A stretch of 64,000 nt of DNA from an uncultured Methylococcaceae bacterium. Its GTDB lineage: Bacteria > Pseudomonadota > Gammaproteobacteria > Methylococcales > Methylococcaceae. Under the pieces are notes generated by a model, which was not told the origin of the DNA, did not search any database, and saw nothing but the letters and a program-made list of their open reading frames with translations. The translations under genes were made by a program, and so were the position numbers. This document shows, one piece after another, positions 27,601-34,535 of this stretch (within the stretch, counting starts at the first letter, position 1; every line of letters begins with the position of its first letter). Where the stretch lies: positions 1 to 64,000 of the forward strand of contig CAIOOA010000185.1 of assembly GCA_903859815.1 (NCBI GenBank), read 5' to 3'.

Positions 27601-27693
27601 TGCCGAGCCTCCTTCCGCAACGACTTCCACGCAGTTAACCGTAGTTATAGCGGCGGTTTTCGCTTGTTGTGTCTATCCCCTATCATTGAATAG
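24604..27693 (+). CDS. DUF4062-like / nSTAND NTPase / FGE-sulfatase-domain protein
   Basis: The protein has 1029 residues. Residues ~8-190 begin KVFIGSPSDVNDER, the start of DUF4062/TIR-like sensor or effector domains. From ~237, FPGLRPF and FFGRGRETDELL introduce an nSTAND NTPase with Walker A GASGSGKSSLVWAGL (~278) and Walker B LLLFIDQFEELFT. A helical region follows. From ~769, IDWVHVPGGEVTIEI starts a formylglycine-generating-enzyme (C-type-lectin-like) domain running to the end, with YPWGEDW, GLYDLCGTVWEWC and MRGGSFNNPRRNCRASFRND. Start: ATG 24604 with AAGGAA. Two REP-like repeats are embedded in frame (26391-26432, 27301-27324). STAND proteins of this build are linked to conflict or signalling systems; a role in defence is inferred. 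Confidence 0.85.
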   Translation: MPAYAADPLHLKVFIGSPSDVNDERQEAWKVLTLLPSRPAFRGKVFFEAVAWNLPLGKIPLLANIPPQSSVNWIKGEPATCDVAIIILWSRLGTAAQGTDYAKPDGGFFTGTEWEFDNAMKASVASGRLRPKVLLYQRKDELPDKIKLENKTSILKHIEDLEQVEVFIRNCRERGIAINEYQGGASEFASLFEIQLEEIVCKLLEEHTPDNGKDWNEEQSNSIDPNAIAEPFWTGSPFPGLRPFTVKDSPIFFGRGRETDELLSRLRDPDQRFIAVVGASGSGKSSLVWAGLIPRLMNGALEGSEDWAWVRFTPGQLGDNPFIALANGWKDTLEATGKSIRECADTLQQNPEQLDGWLQMALANRPAAAQLLLFIDQFEELFTIVKNPDARTAFVRFLLAASNSTRLRVVISVRADFYAQCVEQGLAEVLKIGSYPLAAPGSYALSQMIAKPAALGGLEFEAGLVDALLEDTGNEPGALPLLAFALERMYQGRTEQGLLTFEAYNGFGRVQGSIGQQADAIFSKLPDDVQATFTHVFRELVEVDERGVPARRRAKLGDTTNFTTQSSLKSDDDRMNRHTGRERRYQDCMDASKANQPWSLGSGNPCRNDEINPNPSSSALNDALINARLLVADGEGEEVTLEVAHEALFRSWGKLAEWVTQTADDHRLRRQIRQLADYWDKNQRKDEHRWPDERVKEVAQMLEHLGMTLEDFPESEQAFLGPINPVDMLKAIEQPKTPHERRVMIGVRLDRLGDTRKGVGLREDGLPDIDWVHVPGGEVTIEIRTESNDPDSAVAKTVTRTVETCWLSRYPVTVAQFQAFLRECHDGQRWQLPQGAPINLPDSYSLPKPWAARLGNHPMDSVNWYDAVAYCHWLSVSLGYEVRLPTEFEWQCAAIGGNDHHSGMDRRTNPSNQHYPWGEDWNPAQEPWRANTYESDLSRSTAVGMYPGGVSESGLYDLCGTVWEWCLNAFDNPDNVSMDTNPKITRAMRGGSFNNPRRNCRASFRNDFHAVNRSYSGGFRLLCLSPIIE
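27570..27672 (+). other. Candidate diversity-generating-retroelement variable region
   Basis: This is the last ~35 codons of the nSTAND-FGE gene. FGE domains normally carry Asn-rich motifs here. In this copy TTC (27580, 27613, 27625), GAC (27622), AGT (27643), TAT (27646) and AGC (27649) stand where AAC or AAT is usual. All differ from AAY only at the two adenine positions, which is the signature of adenine-directed mutagenic retrohoming. No reverse transcriptase or template repeat was found in this window, so any retroelement would have to act in trans or be elsewhere. Confidence 0.4.
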
Positions 27694-27699
27694 CTGTCC

Positions 27700-27737
27700 A
27701 TTGTGAGTGCCGCGCCAGCGGCACTCACAATTTTTTT
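27700..27737 (+). terminator. Strong intrinsic terminator after the nSTAND gene
   Basis: A perfect stem of about 14 base pairs (ATTGTGAGTGCCGC with GCGGCACTCACAAT) and a 4-base loop is followed by seven T. It starts 7 bases after the stop codon. A hairpin just past a variable region is also a feature of some diversity-generating retroelements, so it could have a second role. Confidence 0.9.
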
Positions 27738-27804
27738 CAATACCCTTCAATTTTCCTCATACTAAAATTGCAAGATTCGGCTTGCGGGGTCGCCTTAGAC
27801 TTGC

Positions 27805-28494
27805 TCACAATTCAATCTTATACCCCACCCCATAAACCGACACAATCGGGTCTAAGGCCGGAGAGATACCCGATAGTTTCTTGCGGATATTCTTAATATG
27901 GCTATCCACCGTGCGGGTGGTGACAATGCGGTTGTCTTCATATATCTGGTCTAGCAATTGATCGCGTGAAAACAATCGCCCCGGTTGTTTGATTAAGCTT
28001 GTCAGCAACCTGAATTCCACGGCGGTCAAATCGAGCAATACCCCAGTGAACTTGATTTCCATCCGCTCGGCATCGACTGAAAAAACCTTGTCTGACTCGT
28101 CGGCTTTCCCTGCCGAATTGACGCGCCGAAATATCGCTTTAACCCGTGCAACCACTTCCCTAGGGCTATAGGGCTTGCAGACATAATCATCTGCCCCCAG
28201 TTCAAGCCCAAGTAAGCGGTCTATTTCCTCTACCCGTGCCGTAGTCATGATGATTGGAACATTGGAAAACCGCCTGAGGTCACGGCATATATCGATGCCA
28301 TCTTTCCCCGGCAACATTAAATCGAGCAAAATCAGATCGATTGAATTGTCTTTAATCCATGGTATCACCTCCAAGCCATTACTCAAGCGATGCGTAGAAA
28401 AGCCCGATTGCACCAAATAATCATTGAGCAATGAAGCCAGTTTTGGCTCGTCTTCGACGATTAATATTTTTTTTGCATCAACACCATTGTTCAT
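27805..28494 (-). CDS. OmpR-family response regulator, BaeR-like
   Basis: The protein has 229 residues. The receiver domain has KILIVEDEP, the phosphoacceptor aspartate in LILLDLMLPGKDG, the switch threonine in IIMTTAR and the lysine in YVCKPYSPRE. The C-terminal OmpR/PhoB winged helix has LTAVEFRLL, RLFSRDQLLDQIYEDNRIV and RTVDSHIKNIRKKL. The nearest family is BaeR. The ATG at 28494 is preferred to a TTG four codons earlier. The partner kinase is encoded upstream, separated by a cluster of palindromic repeats. Confidence 0.92.
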   Translation of the reverse strand: MNNGVDAKKILIVEDEPKLASLLNDYLVQSGFSTHRLSNGLEVIPWIKDNSIDLILLDLMLPGKDGIDICRDLRRFSNVPIIMTTARVEEIDRLLGLELGADDYVCKPYSPREVVARVKAIFRRVNSAGKADESDKVFSVDAERMEIKFTGVLLDLTAVEFRLLTSLIKQPGRLFSRDQLLDQIYEDNRIVTTRTVDSHIKNIRKKLSGISPALDPIVSVYGVGYKIEL

Positions 28495-28516
28495 GTCGTT
28501 TTTCAATTATTATATT

Positions 28517-28657
28517 GGAGCGTCAAAGCTTGCTTTGACAAAAAAGCTTGCTTTGACAATAAAAGCTTGCCTTGACAATAAAAGCTTGCTTTGACAAACA
28601 AATATTGTTATCACAATACAAACTTGCTTTGCGTGTCAAAGCAAGCTTTGACGCTCC
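28517..28657. repeat. Array of palindromic repeats between the kinase and regulator genes
   Basis: About five to six full or partial copies of the CAAAGCTTGCTTTGAC palindrome lie in the ~170 bases between the sensor kinase stop and the regulator start. Short spacers of A/T-rich sequence (AATAA) separate them, and the outer edges are the GGAGCG and CGCTCC ends in opposite orientation. In a shared transcript these would fold into hairpins and could set the ratio of kinase to regulator. Confidence 0.85.
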
Positions 28658-28661
28658 TAAT

Positions 28662-30197
28662 TTATATCGAGGGCAAACTTACCCGTATCCATAGCCCACC
28701 ATACTCACACTGTTGGGCGGTAATCGTACCGCCGTGAGCCTCGATAATATTTTTAGCTATCGAAAGCCCCAAACCCGACCCACCCAAATCCCGGCTTCTC
28801 GATTTATCCACTCGGTAAAGCCGATCAAATAGTTTTGGCAAATCCTCATCAGCAACACCGGGTCCAGTATCGCGGAAATTGACGGCAACGGTTTGATCAG
28901 CATTATCCACGGAAATTTCACATAATCCGGGACTATCAGTATATCGGCAGCTATTTTCCAGCAGATTCGAAAACAATTGCGATAATCGGCTGGGGTCGGC
29001 AAATACCGGGTAGATGGCATCGGCTGCAACCCTATTAACCAACTTAAGCCCGCCATTGGCGAATCGCTGGGCAAATTGTTCGGACACTTCGCGCAATACC
29101 TCCGCCAAATCGGTTTGCTCACGGCGGTAATTCATCGCCCCCATATCGGATACCGACAATTCATGCAAATCACCCACCAATTTGGTGAGCGCCGAAACCT
29201 CTCCATGCAAGGAGCGCAAGCTGTCCGGGGTAGGCTGTCGGATGCCATCCTGCATGGCCTCAATCTCGCCTTTTAAAATGGCCAATGGGGTGCGCAACTC
29301 GTGGGCAATATCGGCAATCCATTGACGGCGGGCTTTTTCATTGCTTTGCAGGGTTTGCGCCAATAGATTGAAATGTCTAGCCAATTGTCCCAACTCGTCA
29401 CGGCTGGACGGGGTAATTTGGGTGTCATATCGGCCTTCGGCCAAGGCTTGCACCCCGTTGGCTAAACGTCTGATGGGAGCCAAAAACACCCGAGCCAAGA
29501 TTAGGGATACGAGCATCGATAGCCCCAATGCCAGCGCAAAAATCAGGGTGTTCGCCCGTTTTTGTTGTTCAAGAAAAGAAAGCACCAAACGATCAGTGAA
29601 TGCCGTGATGGGGCGAACCGCCAACCAACCGACCGTGACACTGTCTAGCACAATAGGGCGAAGAACCTCATCTTTGCCGTCATAATGGGGACCGATCACG
29701 TGCAATCGGTTTTCGTCCAATAGCCGCAGCCGCCTACCCAAAAACACGGGATCATGTGGAAGCGGGCCTCCCCGACGATGACGGTGCTGTTCAGGATTTT
29801 CCATGAAAGGCGGCGGGGGCAAAGGGCTCTCCCAATCGGGTGGGACCAAGGGAGGTGGCGCAAAGCCCTCCGCTTCGGGAGAGTGTGGTGGCGGCGGCGG
29901 TTCTGGCATTTCCTCATGCGCTTCCCCATCTTTTCTGCTCAATTTCCCCAAACCTTGATCCAACAGCCCAATCCAAACCCGACGGTTTCCTCGCAGAAAC
30001 AACCAACTGCCATTGTCTTGATAGGCTTGCGCCAATACAGGGATCAGCATTTCAACCCGCTCAAGTTCGACCTTTTGAATGTATTCGGACAAGCCTTTGC
30101 GAAAACTCCAAAAGGTGGATGCCATCATGGCACCCACCACAATGGTCATGCTGAGTAGCATGGCGAGAAAGAGTTTGAAAAAGATATTAAATTTCAT
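28662..30197 (-). CDS. Sensor histidine kinase, BaeS-like, with Pro-rich periplasmic part
   Basis: The protein has 511 residues. Membrane segment 1 is near residues 8-30. A periplasmic part carries a proline/histidine-rich tract (PEPPPPPHSPEAEGF, PPLVPPDWESPLPPPPF, HRHRRGG) that is unusual for BaeS. Segment 2 (NTLIFALALGLSMLVSLILA) is followed by HAMP. The HisKA box is IADIAHELRTPLAILKGEIE (phosphorylated His), and the ATPase part has LLENSCRYT, DTGPGVADEDLPKLFDRLYR and GGSGLGLSIAKNII. The Pro/His tract might bind metal ions; that is a guess. Confidence 0.92.
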   Translation of the reverse strand: MKFNIFFKLFLAMLLSMTIVVGAMMASTFWSFRKGLSEYIQKVELERVEMLIPVLAQAYQDNGSWLFLRGNRRVWIGLLDQGLGKLSRKDGEAHEEMPEPPPPPHSPEAEGFAPPPLVPPDWESPLPPPPFMENPEQHRHRRGGPLPHDPVFLGRRLRLLDENRLHVIGPHYDGKDEVLRPIVLDSVTVGWLAVRPITAFTDRLVLSFLEQQKRANTLIFALALGLSMLVSLILARVFLAPIRRLANGVQALAEGRYDTQITPSSRDELGQLARHFNLLAQTLQSNEKARRQWIADIAHELRTPLAILKGEIEAMQDGIRQPTPDSLRSLHGEVSALTKLVGDLHELSVSDMGAMNYRREQTDLAEVLREVSEQFAQRFANGGLKLVNRVAADAIYPVFADPSRLSQLFSNLLENSCRYTDSPGLCEISVDNADQTVAVNFRDTGPGVADEDLPKLFDRLYRVDKSRSRDLGGSGLGLSIAKNIIEAHGGTITAQQCEYGGLWIRVSLPSI

Positions 30198-30270
30198 GCG
30201 TCCATATTACCGCAATGCAAACCATGGCGCACTTGGTCAAATCCTATTGATACCTATCTCCAGAAGTCCT

Positions 30271-30311
30271 GTAGGGGCGAATTCATTCACCATTGTTTTT
30301 TTCGCCCCTAC
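30271..30311. repeat. Inverted repeat with TAGGGGCGAA arms
   Basis: GTAGGGGCGA and TCGCCCCTAC flank about 20 bases. It lies between the kinase gene start and the 3' end of the EF-hand gene. It may serve as a terminator for the EF-hand gene, although no T-run follows in that direction. Confidence 0.6.
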
Positions 30312-30351
30312 CTTTAGCCTTTCACAATAGAACTGAAATGTCCACCGACTA

Positions 30352-30924
30352 TCAACGTCTACCCGTCTGGCCAGATGAAGGGGGGGCAGGTACGTCGGTT
30401 GAACCCCCGTGTCTATAATGTTTAGCCGGAGGGGTCATATATTCTGATTGTGAAATCTGACTGTCTCCGTCAGTGTCTAGGCGGGCAAAATGCAATATCA
30501 GATTATCCAAGCCGCCCATGGTCTTAAACTCCGCCAAAGACAAACTACCGTTGCCATCGGCATCTAACAGCTTGAAGATTCTGACACCGACGTCCGTCGG
30601 TGCATTTTTCGGCTTGCCCGCTAAAAACTCTGCTTCTGTCAGTGAACCGTTTGCATCAGTATCAAGCTTATTGAAGCGGGTGGTTTTTTGTAGATCAGCC
30701 CAAGTTTGCAGTTCGGCAAAACTGATGAAACCATTGCCGTCCGTATCGATTTTTGGGAACTCGGCAGCTCGTGCGGCTTGGACTTCTTCCGGGGTGATTT
30801 GCCCGTCGCCATTCAAGTCGTAATCCGGGTTTTGCGGGTGATGTGGAAATGCCGCCGCTGTCATGGGTAATACGCTGGTGAGAACCAGGCCGGTGATTAG
30901 TAATAAAGTTTTACGGGTTAACAT
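30352..30924 (-). CDS. Exported EF-hand calcium-binding protein
   Basis: The precursor has 190 residues. A signal peptide (MLTRKTLLLITGLVLTSVL, cleavage near TAAAF) is followed by five EF-hand loops: DLNGDGQITPEE, DTDGNGFISFAE, DTDANGSLTEAE, DADGNGSLSLAE and DTDGDSQISQSE. The C-terminus is Pro/Gly-rich. It should be a periplasmic or secreted calcium-binding protein. The ATG at 30924 has GGAG about 8 bases upstream, better than an ATG four codons earlier. It lies upstream of the BaeRS-like genes on the same strand, so it may belong to their regulon. Confidence 0.88.
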   Translation of the reverse strand: MLTRKTLLLITGLVLTSVLPMTAAAFPHHPQNPDYDLNGDGQITPEEVQAARAAEFPKIDTDGNGFISFAELQTWADLQKTTRFNKLDTDANGSLTEAEFLAGKPKNAPTDVGVRIFKLLDADGNGSLSLAEFKTMGGLDNLILHFARLDTDGDSQISQSEYMTPPAKHYRHGGSTDVPAPPSSGQTGRR

Positions 30925-31227
30925 GATCGTCTCCAATATTCAGTGGTCTAGGGTTGTTCAAACCGGCAAGCTCAAGTTGCTGCTGCCTTGGTGTAAAGAA
31001 TGCACCCCGAAAGTGGAGGAAATGTGTGGCAATTGTGGAATTCAAGACAGCAAGCGTAGCGGGATTAAAACGGCTAGGCAAGCCACGGACTTTGCTACAC
31101 CATGCCTAGGCTACGCTGGCTTATCAGCAGCAACTGATGTGTAACGGAATGGGGCACATCAGATTTTCGGGATTGGATGATGCGCTTCGCAAGCTCGCCG
31201 CATACTATGGTTATGGGGTCTCTAAGT
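30925..31227. other. Gene-free spacer
   Basis: No gene is supported in this stretch. It holds fragments resembling the dispersed GCTAGGCAAGCC / CTAGGCTACGCTGGCTT type of intergenic repeat around 31060-31125. A related piece (CCCGGATTGCGCCGCAGAGC) occurs at about 31926-31945, beside the PEP-CTERM gene. The control region of mazEF begins at 31228. Confidence 0.5.
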
Positions 31228-31267
31228 TTGACACTTCATGAGCGATGTAATAATATTGTTATTACAT
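31228..31267 (+). promoter_or_regulatory. mazEF promoter overlapped by a palindromic operator
   Basis: TTGACA at 31228-31233 and TAATAT at 31251-31256 are separated by 17 bases, a near-consensus sigma70 promoter. A perfect inverted repeat, ATGTAATAA / TTATTACAT with a 5-base centre, spans 31245-31267 and covers the -10 box. Antitoxin binding here would repress the operon, the usual autoregulation of MazE-type systems. Confidence 0.7.
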
Positions 31268-31290
31268 TCATTTGTTCATGACGCAAAACC

Positions 31291-31539
31291 ATGCGAACAA
31301 CAATCCGCAAAATGGGTAATTCCCAAGGTGTGCTTATTCCCAAGGCACTGCTTGCTCAAACTGGCATCGAACAAGCCGCAGACATATCCGTTGAAAATGG
31401 GGCTATCGTATTGCGTAAACCTAGGCAAAACGGCCGCCAAGGTTGGGCCGATGCCAGCAAAGAAATTGCCTTGTTGGGTGACGATGCCTTGGCTTGGCCT
31501 GATTTCGCCAATGAGAGCGATGAAGAATGGCAATGGTGA
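31291..31539 (+). CDS. mazE: MazE-like antitoxin (AbrB/SpoVT fold)
   Basis: The protein has 82 residues. The N-terminal swapped-hairpin DNA-binding domain is clear (TTIRKMGNSQGVLIPKALLA, then DISVENGAIVLRKP). The acidic C-terminus (WPDFANESDEEWQW) is the kind of tail that wraps MazF and blocks its RNA-binding site. It overlaps the toxin gene by 13 bases. Confidence 0.92.
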   Translation: MRTTIRKMGNSQGVLIPKALLAQTGIEQAADISVENGAIVLRKPRQNGRQGWADASKEIALLGDDALAWPDFANESDEEWQW

Positions 31540-31853
31540 AACGGGGCGAGGTCTGGCTTACCTGCCTTGACCCAACAGTGGGGAGCGAAATCCAAAAAAC
31601 ACGGCCTTGCGTTGTGATTTCACCGCCAGAACTGCACGATTATCTGCGGACTGTCATCGTCGCGCCGATGACGACAGGGAGCAAAGCAGCCCCTTTCAGA
31701 GTACCTGCGGACTTTGAGGGGAAGTTAGGTTTGATCTTACTGGATCAAATAAGAACACTCGACAAAACGCGCCTTATCCGCAGGCTTGGAATGGTCGATG
31801 TAAAAACCTTAACCGAGACACTCGTGGTGTTGCAAGAGTTGTTTGCGCCATAG
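31527..31853 (+). CDS. mazF: MazF/PemK-like endoribonuclease toxin
   Basis: The protein has 108 residues and is a full-length MazF-fold toxin: VKRGEVWLTCLDPTVGSEIQ, KTRPCVVISPP, VIVAPMTTG and LILLDQIRTLDKTRLI contain the conserved arginine and threonine positions used for RNA cleavage. MazF toxins cut single-stranded mRNA at short sequences and stop growth when the antitoxin decays. The gene looks intact. ATG codons at 31527 and 31533 are both possible starts. Confidence 0.93.
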   Translation: MAMVKRGEVWLTCLDPTVGSEIQKTRPCVVISPPELHDYLRTVIVAPMTTGSKAAPFRVPADFEGKLGLILLDQIRTLDKTRLIRRLGMVDVKTLTETLVVLQELFAP

Positions 31854-31951
31854 CGTACCCCGATTCATGCTGCCATAACCCACAAATCACAACACGGAGA
31901 CCGCCTGGGTTTGTGCCACGTACACCCGGATTGCGCCGCAGAGCGGCAACA

Positions 31952-32614
31952 TCAGGGCTGAACTACGCTGGCTAGTTTTTTAAATCGGCAAAAACTCGCC
32001 AAAACACCTGAGAAAAAAAGCCAAATTGTTGAAGGCTCGGAAATTTTCGTTAGAACTGCATTGTCGACGAAAAAATCTCCACCTGTTGTAAAGTTTGCAC
32101 CAGTATTGTCGTAAACAACAAACGTCAAGGGCATTCCTGTAACGTCAACAGAAGGAAGATTAAGCTTTTGCCATTGACCTACAGCATTCAACGTCATACT
32201 AGTTAATGGATTGCAACAATCCGAACCATATAATGCAAAATATACTTCACCGAAATTTATATAAATATCTACTGATGCAGACACATACCCAGAGACGGAT
32301 AATTTTTGATAAATCCCAACTGAAGGTCCATCTTGAGTAACATGAATCATGTAGCCAGTACCAGCAGGATCAGTTGTAGATAGTAACTCTGTAGACGCAT
32401 TTGAGCGAGAATTATAATTCCAATCTTGTGCAGAAGAGTCACCATTTGCACCATAACCGATTAGGGATGTGGCGTAGTTTGGTGCTGAAAGTCCCGATCT
32501 TGGAGTATTAAAATCTCCATTCAATAGAAGGTTGGCTTCGGCGTTTGTTGTGATTACTAAAAATAAGCATAAATAACAAAAAAATTTAACGCTGATGAAC
32601 TTAAATCTCAACAT
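31952..32614 (-). CDS. PEP-CTERM exported protein of unknown function
   Basis: The protein has 220 residues. A signal peptide (FKFISVKFFCYLCLFLVITT) is followed by NLLLNGDFNTP, the start of many carbohydrate-binding-module-like beta-sandwich PEP-CTERM proteins. The C-terminus has SEPSTIWLFFSGVLASF and then basic residues, a slightly divergent PEP-CTERM (SEPST). The ATG at 32614 has GGAGGAG about 6 bases upstream, which decides the start. It is the third PEP-CTERM protein in this window, so the genome should encode an exosortase. Confidence 0.8.
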   Translation of the reverse strand: MLRFKFISVKFFCYLCLFLVITTNAEANLLLNGDFNTPRSGLSAPNYATSLIGYGANGDSSAQDWNYNSRSNASTELLSTTDPAGTGYMIHVTQDGPSVGIYQKLSVSGYVSASVDIYINFGEVYFALYGSDCCNPLTSMTLNAVGQWQKLNLPSVDVTGMPLTFVVYDNTGANFTTGGDFFVDNAVLTKISEPSTIWLFFSGVLASFCRFKKLASVVQP

Positions 32615-32727
32615 TACACTCCTCCCATTGGCTTTCATTTTATGATAGAATGATGATAGATTAGAGTCTTATTTAAATTTTTGCCACCAACTCAAAGTTT
32701 TATTTTCCTAACTATTAGTGTGTAATC

Positions 32728-33135
32728 ATGCCCATCCATGAAAAAATTCGGCTGCTTCGGCAAGTGAAGGGGTTGACGCAGGAAGAGGTGGCGGACAAGT
32801 TGAATTTGTCGGTGAATGGGTATGGCAAGATAGAACGCGGCAATTGTGATATTAACCTACACCGCTTGGAACAAATTGCCGAAGTATTTGGTGTTGAAAT
32901 TGTCGATTTATTAGGATCAACAGATAGGTATGTTTTTAATCTGTCTTGTACCAATAACATGGACACACAAAATAACCTTAATTATGCCCCAACTTCAAAT
33001 ATTGAACTCCAATCCGAACTCGAAAAACAGCAGTTTATCATTCAACTGAAAGACAAAGAAATAGAATTAAGGGACGAGAAAATCCGCCATTTGACGGAAG
33101 TGGTCGAGTTGCTTAGGGCTAAGGATTCACTGTAA
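32728..33135 (+). CDS. XRE-family transcriptional regulator
   Basis: The protein has 135 residues. The N-terminal ~65 residues form a Cro/CI-type helix-turn-helix: EKIRLLRQVKGLTQEEVADK and LNLSVNGYGKIERGNCDINL. The C-terminus is a predicted coiled coil (ELEKQQFIIQLKDKEIEL, EKIRHLTEVVELLRAK), probably for dimerisation. Its target is unknown. It lies between a PEP-CTERM gene and an Rpn-like gene and may be an orphan antitoxin. Confidence 0.85.
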   Translation: MPIHEKIRLLRQVKGLTQEEVADKLNLSVNGYGKIERGNCDINLHRLEQIAEVFGVEIVDLLGSTDRYVFNLSCTNNMDTQNNLNYAPTSNIELQSELEKQQFIIQLKDKEIELRDEKIRHLTEVVELLRAKDSL

Positions 33136-33203
33136 AGGCTTTGGTCATGGATTTAATTTGTTGAGCCAGCGTAGGGAAACGATAACCCAAATACTAAACT
33201 ACC

Positions 33204-34049
33204 ATGAAACACCGCATAGACCCTAAGATAGATTGCGTATTCAAGGCTCTGCTCGGTTCTGTGGAAAACCGCAATCTGCTGGTGCATTTCCTCAATGCCA
33301 TATTGACCAGCGATTTGACTGTGCCGATAACCGAAGTGGAGATTCTCAATCCCTACAACGACAAGGAATTTCTAGACGATAAACTGAGCGTGGTGGATGT
33401 CAAAGCCAAGGACAGCGAGGGACGGCTGTACCAGATTGAAATCCAGTTATTGACCTATCGGCATTTGCCAGAGCGGATGGTTTACACATGGTGCGACATC
33501 ATCAGCCAGCAACTGCAAAGCGGCTATGATTACAGCCTGTTAAAGCCGGTTTATAGTATCTGGCTGTTGGCGGAAAACCTACTGCCCGGTGAAACCGACT
33601 ACGCCCATGAATATAAACTGCAAAACCGCCAAGGCCGCAGTTTGGCGGAGTTGGGCGGCATCCATCTGTTGGAACTGAATAAATTCACGGCGGAACGGAT
33701 TGAAACCGAGGAACAACGCTGGCTACAGTTTTTCAAAGAAGGTGAGCAACTGGACGAGGCGGCATTACCGGATTGGATGAACACTGACGAAATGAGGCAA
33801 GCCATGAAAACCCTGAAACTGTTTTCCGATAAAGAACGCGATTACCACGCCTACCAAGCGCGGCAAAACTATCTGCGTGAACAGCGGACTATACAAATAG
33901 AAAGGGAGGAGGATCAACGTGAGATAGAAAAGATGCAACAGGAATTAGAAAGGGAAAGGATGGAAAAACAAGCGGCTTTACAACGTGAGCAATCTTTGCA
34001 AGAGGAAAATGAGCGGCTTAAAGCACTGCTGGCTCAATCAACGCGGTAA
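33204..34049 (+). CDS. Rpn-family PD-(D/E)XK nuclease / putative transposase
   Basis: The protein has 281 residues. MKHRIDPKIDCVFKALLGS and ENRNLLVHFLNAIL are the start of the PDDEXK_2 (Rpn) family, and VVDVKAKDSEGRLYQIEIQL has the D...QxEIQ active-site block. The C-terminal ~70 residues are a long charged coiled coil (REEDQREIEKMQQELERE). Rpn proteins promote RecA-independent recombination in E. coli. Intact by inspection. Confidence 0.88.
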   Translation: MKHRIDPKIDCVFKALLGSVENRNLLVHFLNAILTSDLTVPITEVEILNPYNDKEFLDDKLSVVDVKAKDSEGRLYQIEIQLLTYRHLPERMVYTWCDIISQQLQSGYDYSLLKPVYSIWLLAENLLPGETDYAHEYKLQNRQGRSLAELGGIHLLELNKFTAERIETEEQRWLQFFKEGEQLDEAALPDWMNTDEMRQAMKTLKLFSDKERDYHAYQARQNYLREQRTIQIEREEDQREIEKMQQELERERMEKQAALQREQSLQEENERLKALLAQSTR

Positions 34050-34082
34050 GTCGGCTTCTACATTTCGTATACAGGCGGAAAT

Positions 34083-34343
34083 ATGACCACCCACCAAGCC
34101 ACGTTTGAAATCCCTGAAAAAGTCTTATTGGCAGAAAAGACCGATGCCGCCAGTTTTGGTCGTGAAATGCAGATGCTCGCTGCGGTCAAGTTGTTTGAAA
34201 TGGGCAGACTCTCCTCCGGGCGGGCAGCAGAACTGGCCGGTATGCCACGGGTTGAATTCTTGCTCAATTTGAGCCGGTACAAAGTTTTCCCCTTGACTGC
34301 CGAACTTGATGATTTGGAAACCGGGCATGTCCAAAGCCATTAG
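34083..34343 (+). CDS. UPF0175-family antitoxin-like protein (first)
   Basis: The protein has 86 residues. SFGREMQMLAAVKLFEMGRL and SSGRAAELAGMPRVEFLLNL are the UPF0175 signature, a helix-turn-helix-like fold usually paired with a DUF3368 PIN toxin. The expected toxin start follows in overlap (MSKAISNTSPLLYL) but is cut short by a stop, so this antitoxin appears to be orphaned. Confidence 0.85.
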   Translation: MTTHQATFEIPEKVLLAEKTDAASFGREMQMLAAVKLFEMGRLSSGRAAELAGMPRVEFLLNLSRYKVFPLTAELDDLETGHVQSH

Positions 34344-34371
34344 CAACACGTCACCATTACTCTATCTGTAA
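34327..34371 (+). pseudogene. Truncated DUF3368 toxin remnant (first)
   Basis: The ATG at 34327, overlapping the end of the UPF0175 gene, begins MSKAISNTSPLLYL and then meets TAA. SNTSPLLYL is the usual N-terminal block of DUF3368 PIN-domain toxins, which carries the first active-site aspartate/asparagine region. The remaining ~140 residues of the family are absent, so the toxin is dead. Confidence 0.65.
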
Positions 34372-34445
34372 AGAAAACTCAAAAAACTCGCCAAAGTGAT
34401 CTAGAATTAACCCGCCGTCGCTATCGATCCATCGGAGATTGAACT

Positions 34446-34535
34446 ATGAACTCCCAAGAAGCCAATATTACTGAATCTTCTGACAACGTGTTTTAAGACC
34501 TCATAAACTCTTTCAATGGCAATATGGCAATGAAT
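34446..34535 (+). pseudogene. Possible remnant of a helix-turn-helix antitoxin gene
   Basis: The ATG at 34446 encodes MNSQEANITESSDNVF followed by an in-frame TAA and then DLINSFNG. ESSDNVF-x-DL resembles the N-terminus of HigA-like XRE antitoxins (typically NVFADLG), with the x codon turned into a stop. Only this short piece is recognisable. Confidence 0.35.

Noticed and set aside
24604-27693. A complete diversity-generating retroelement
   Set aside because: Only a candidate variable region is seen; no reverse transcriptase, Avd or template repeat was found in the window.
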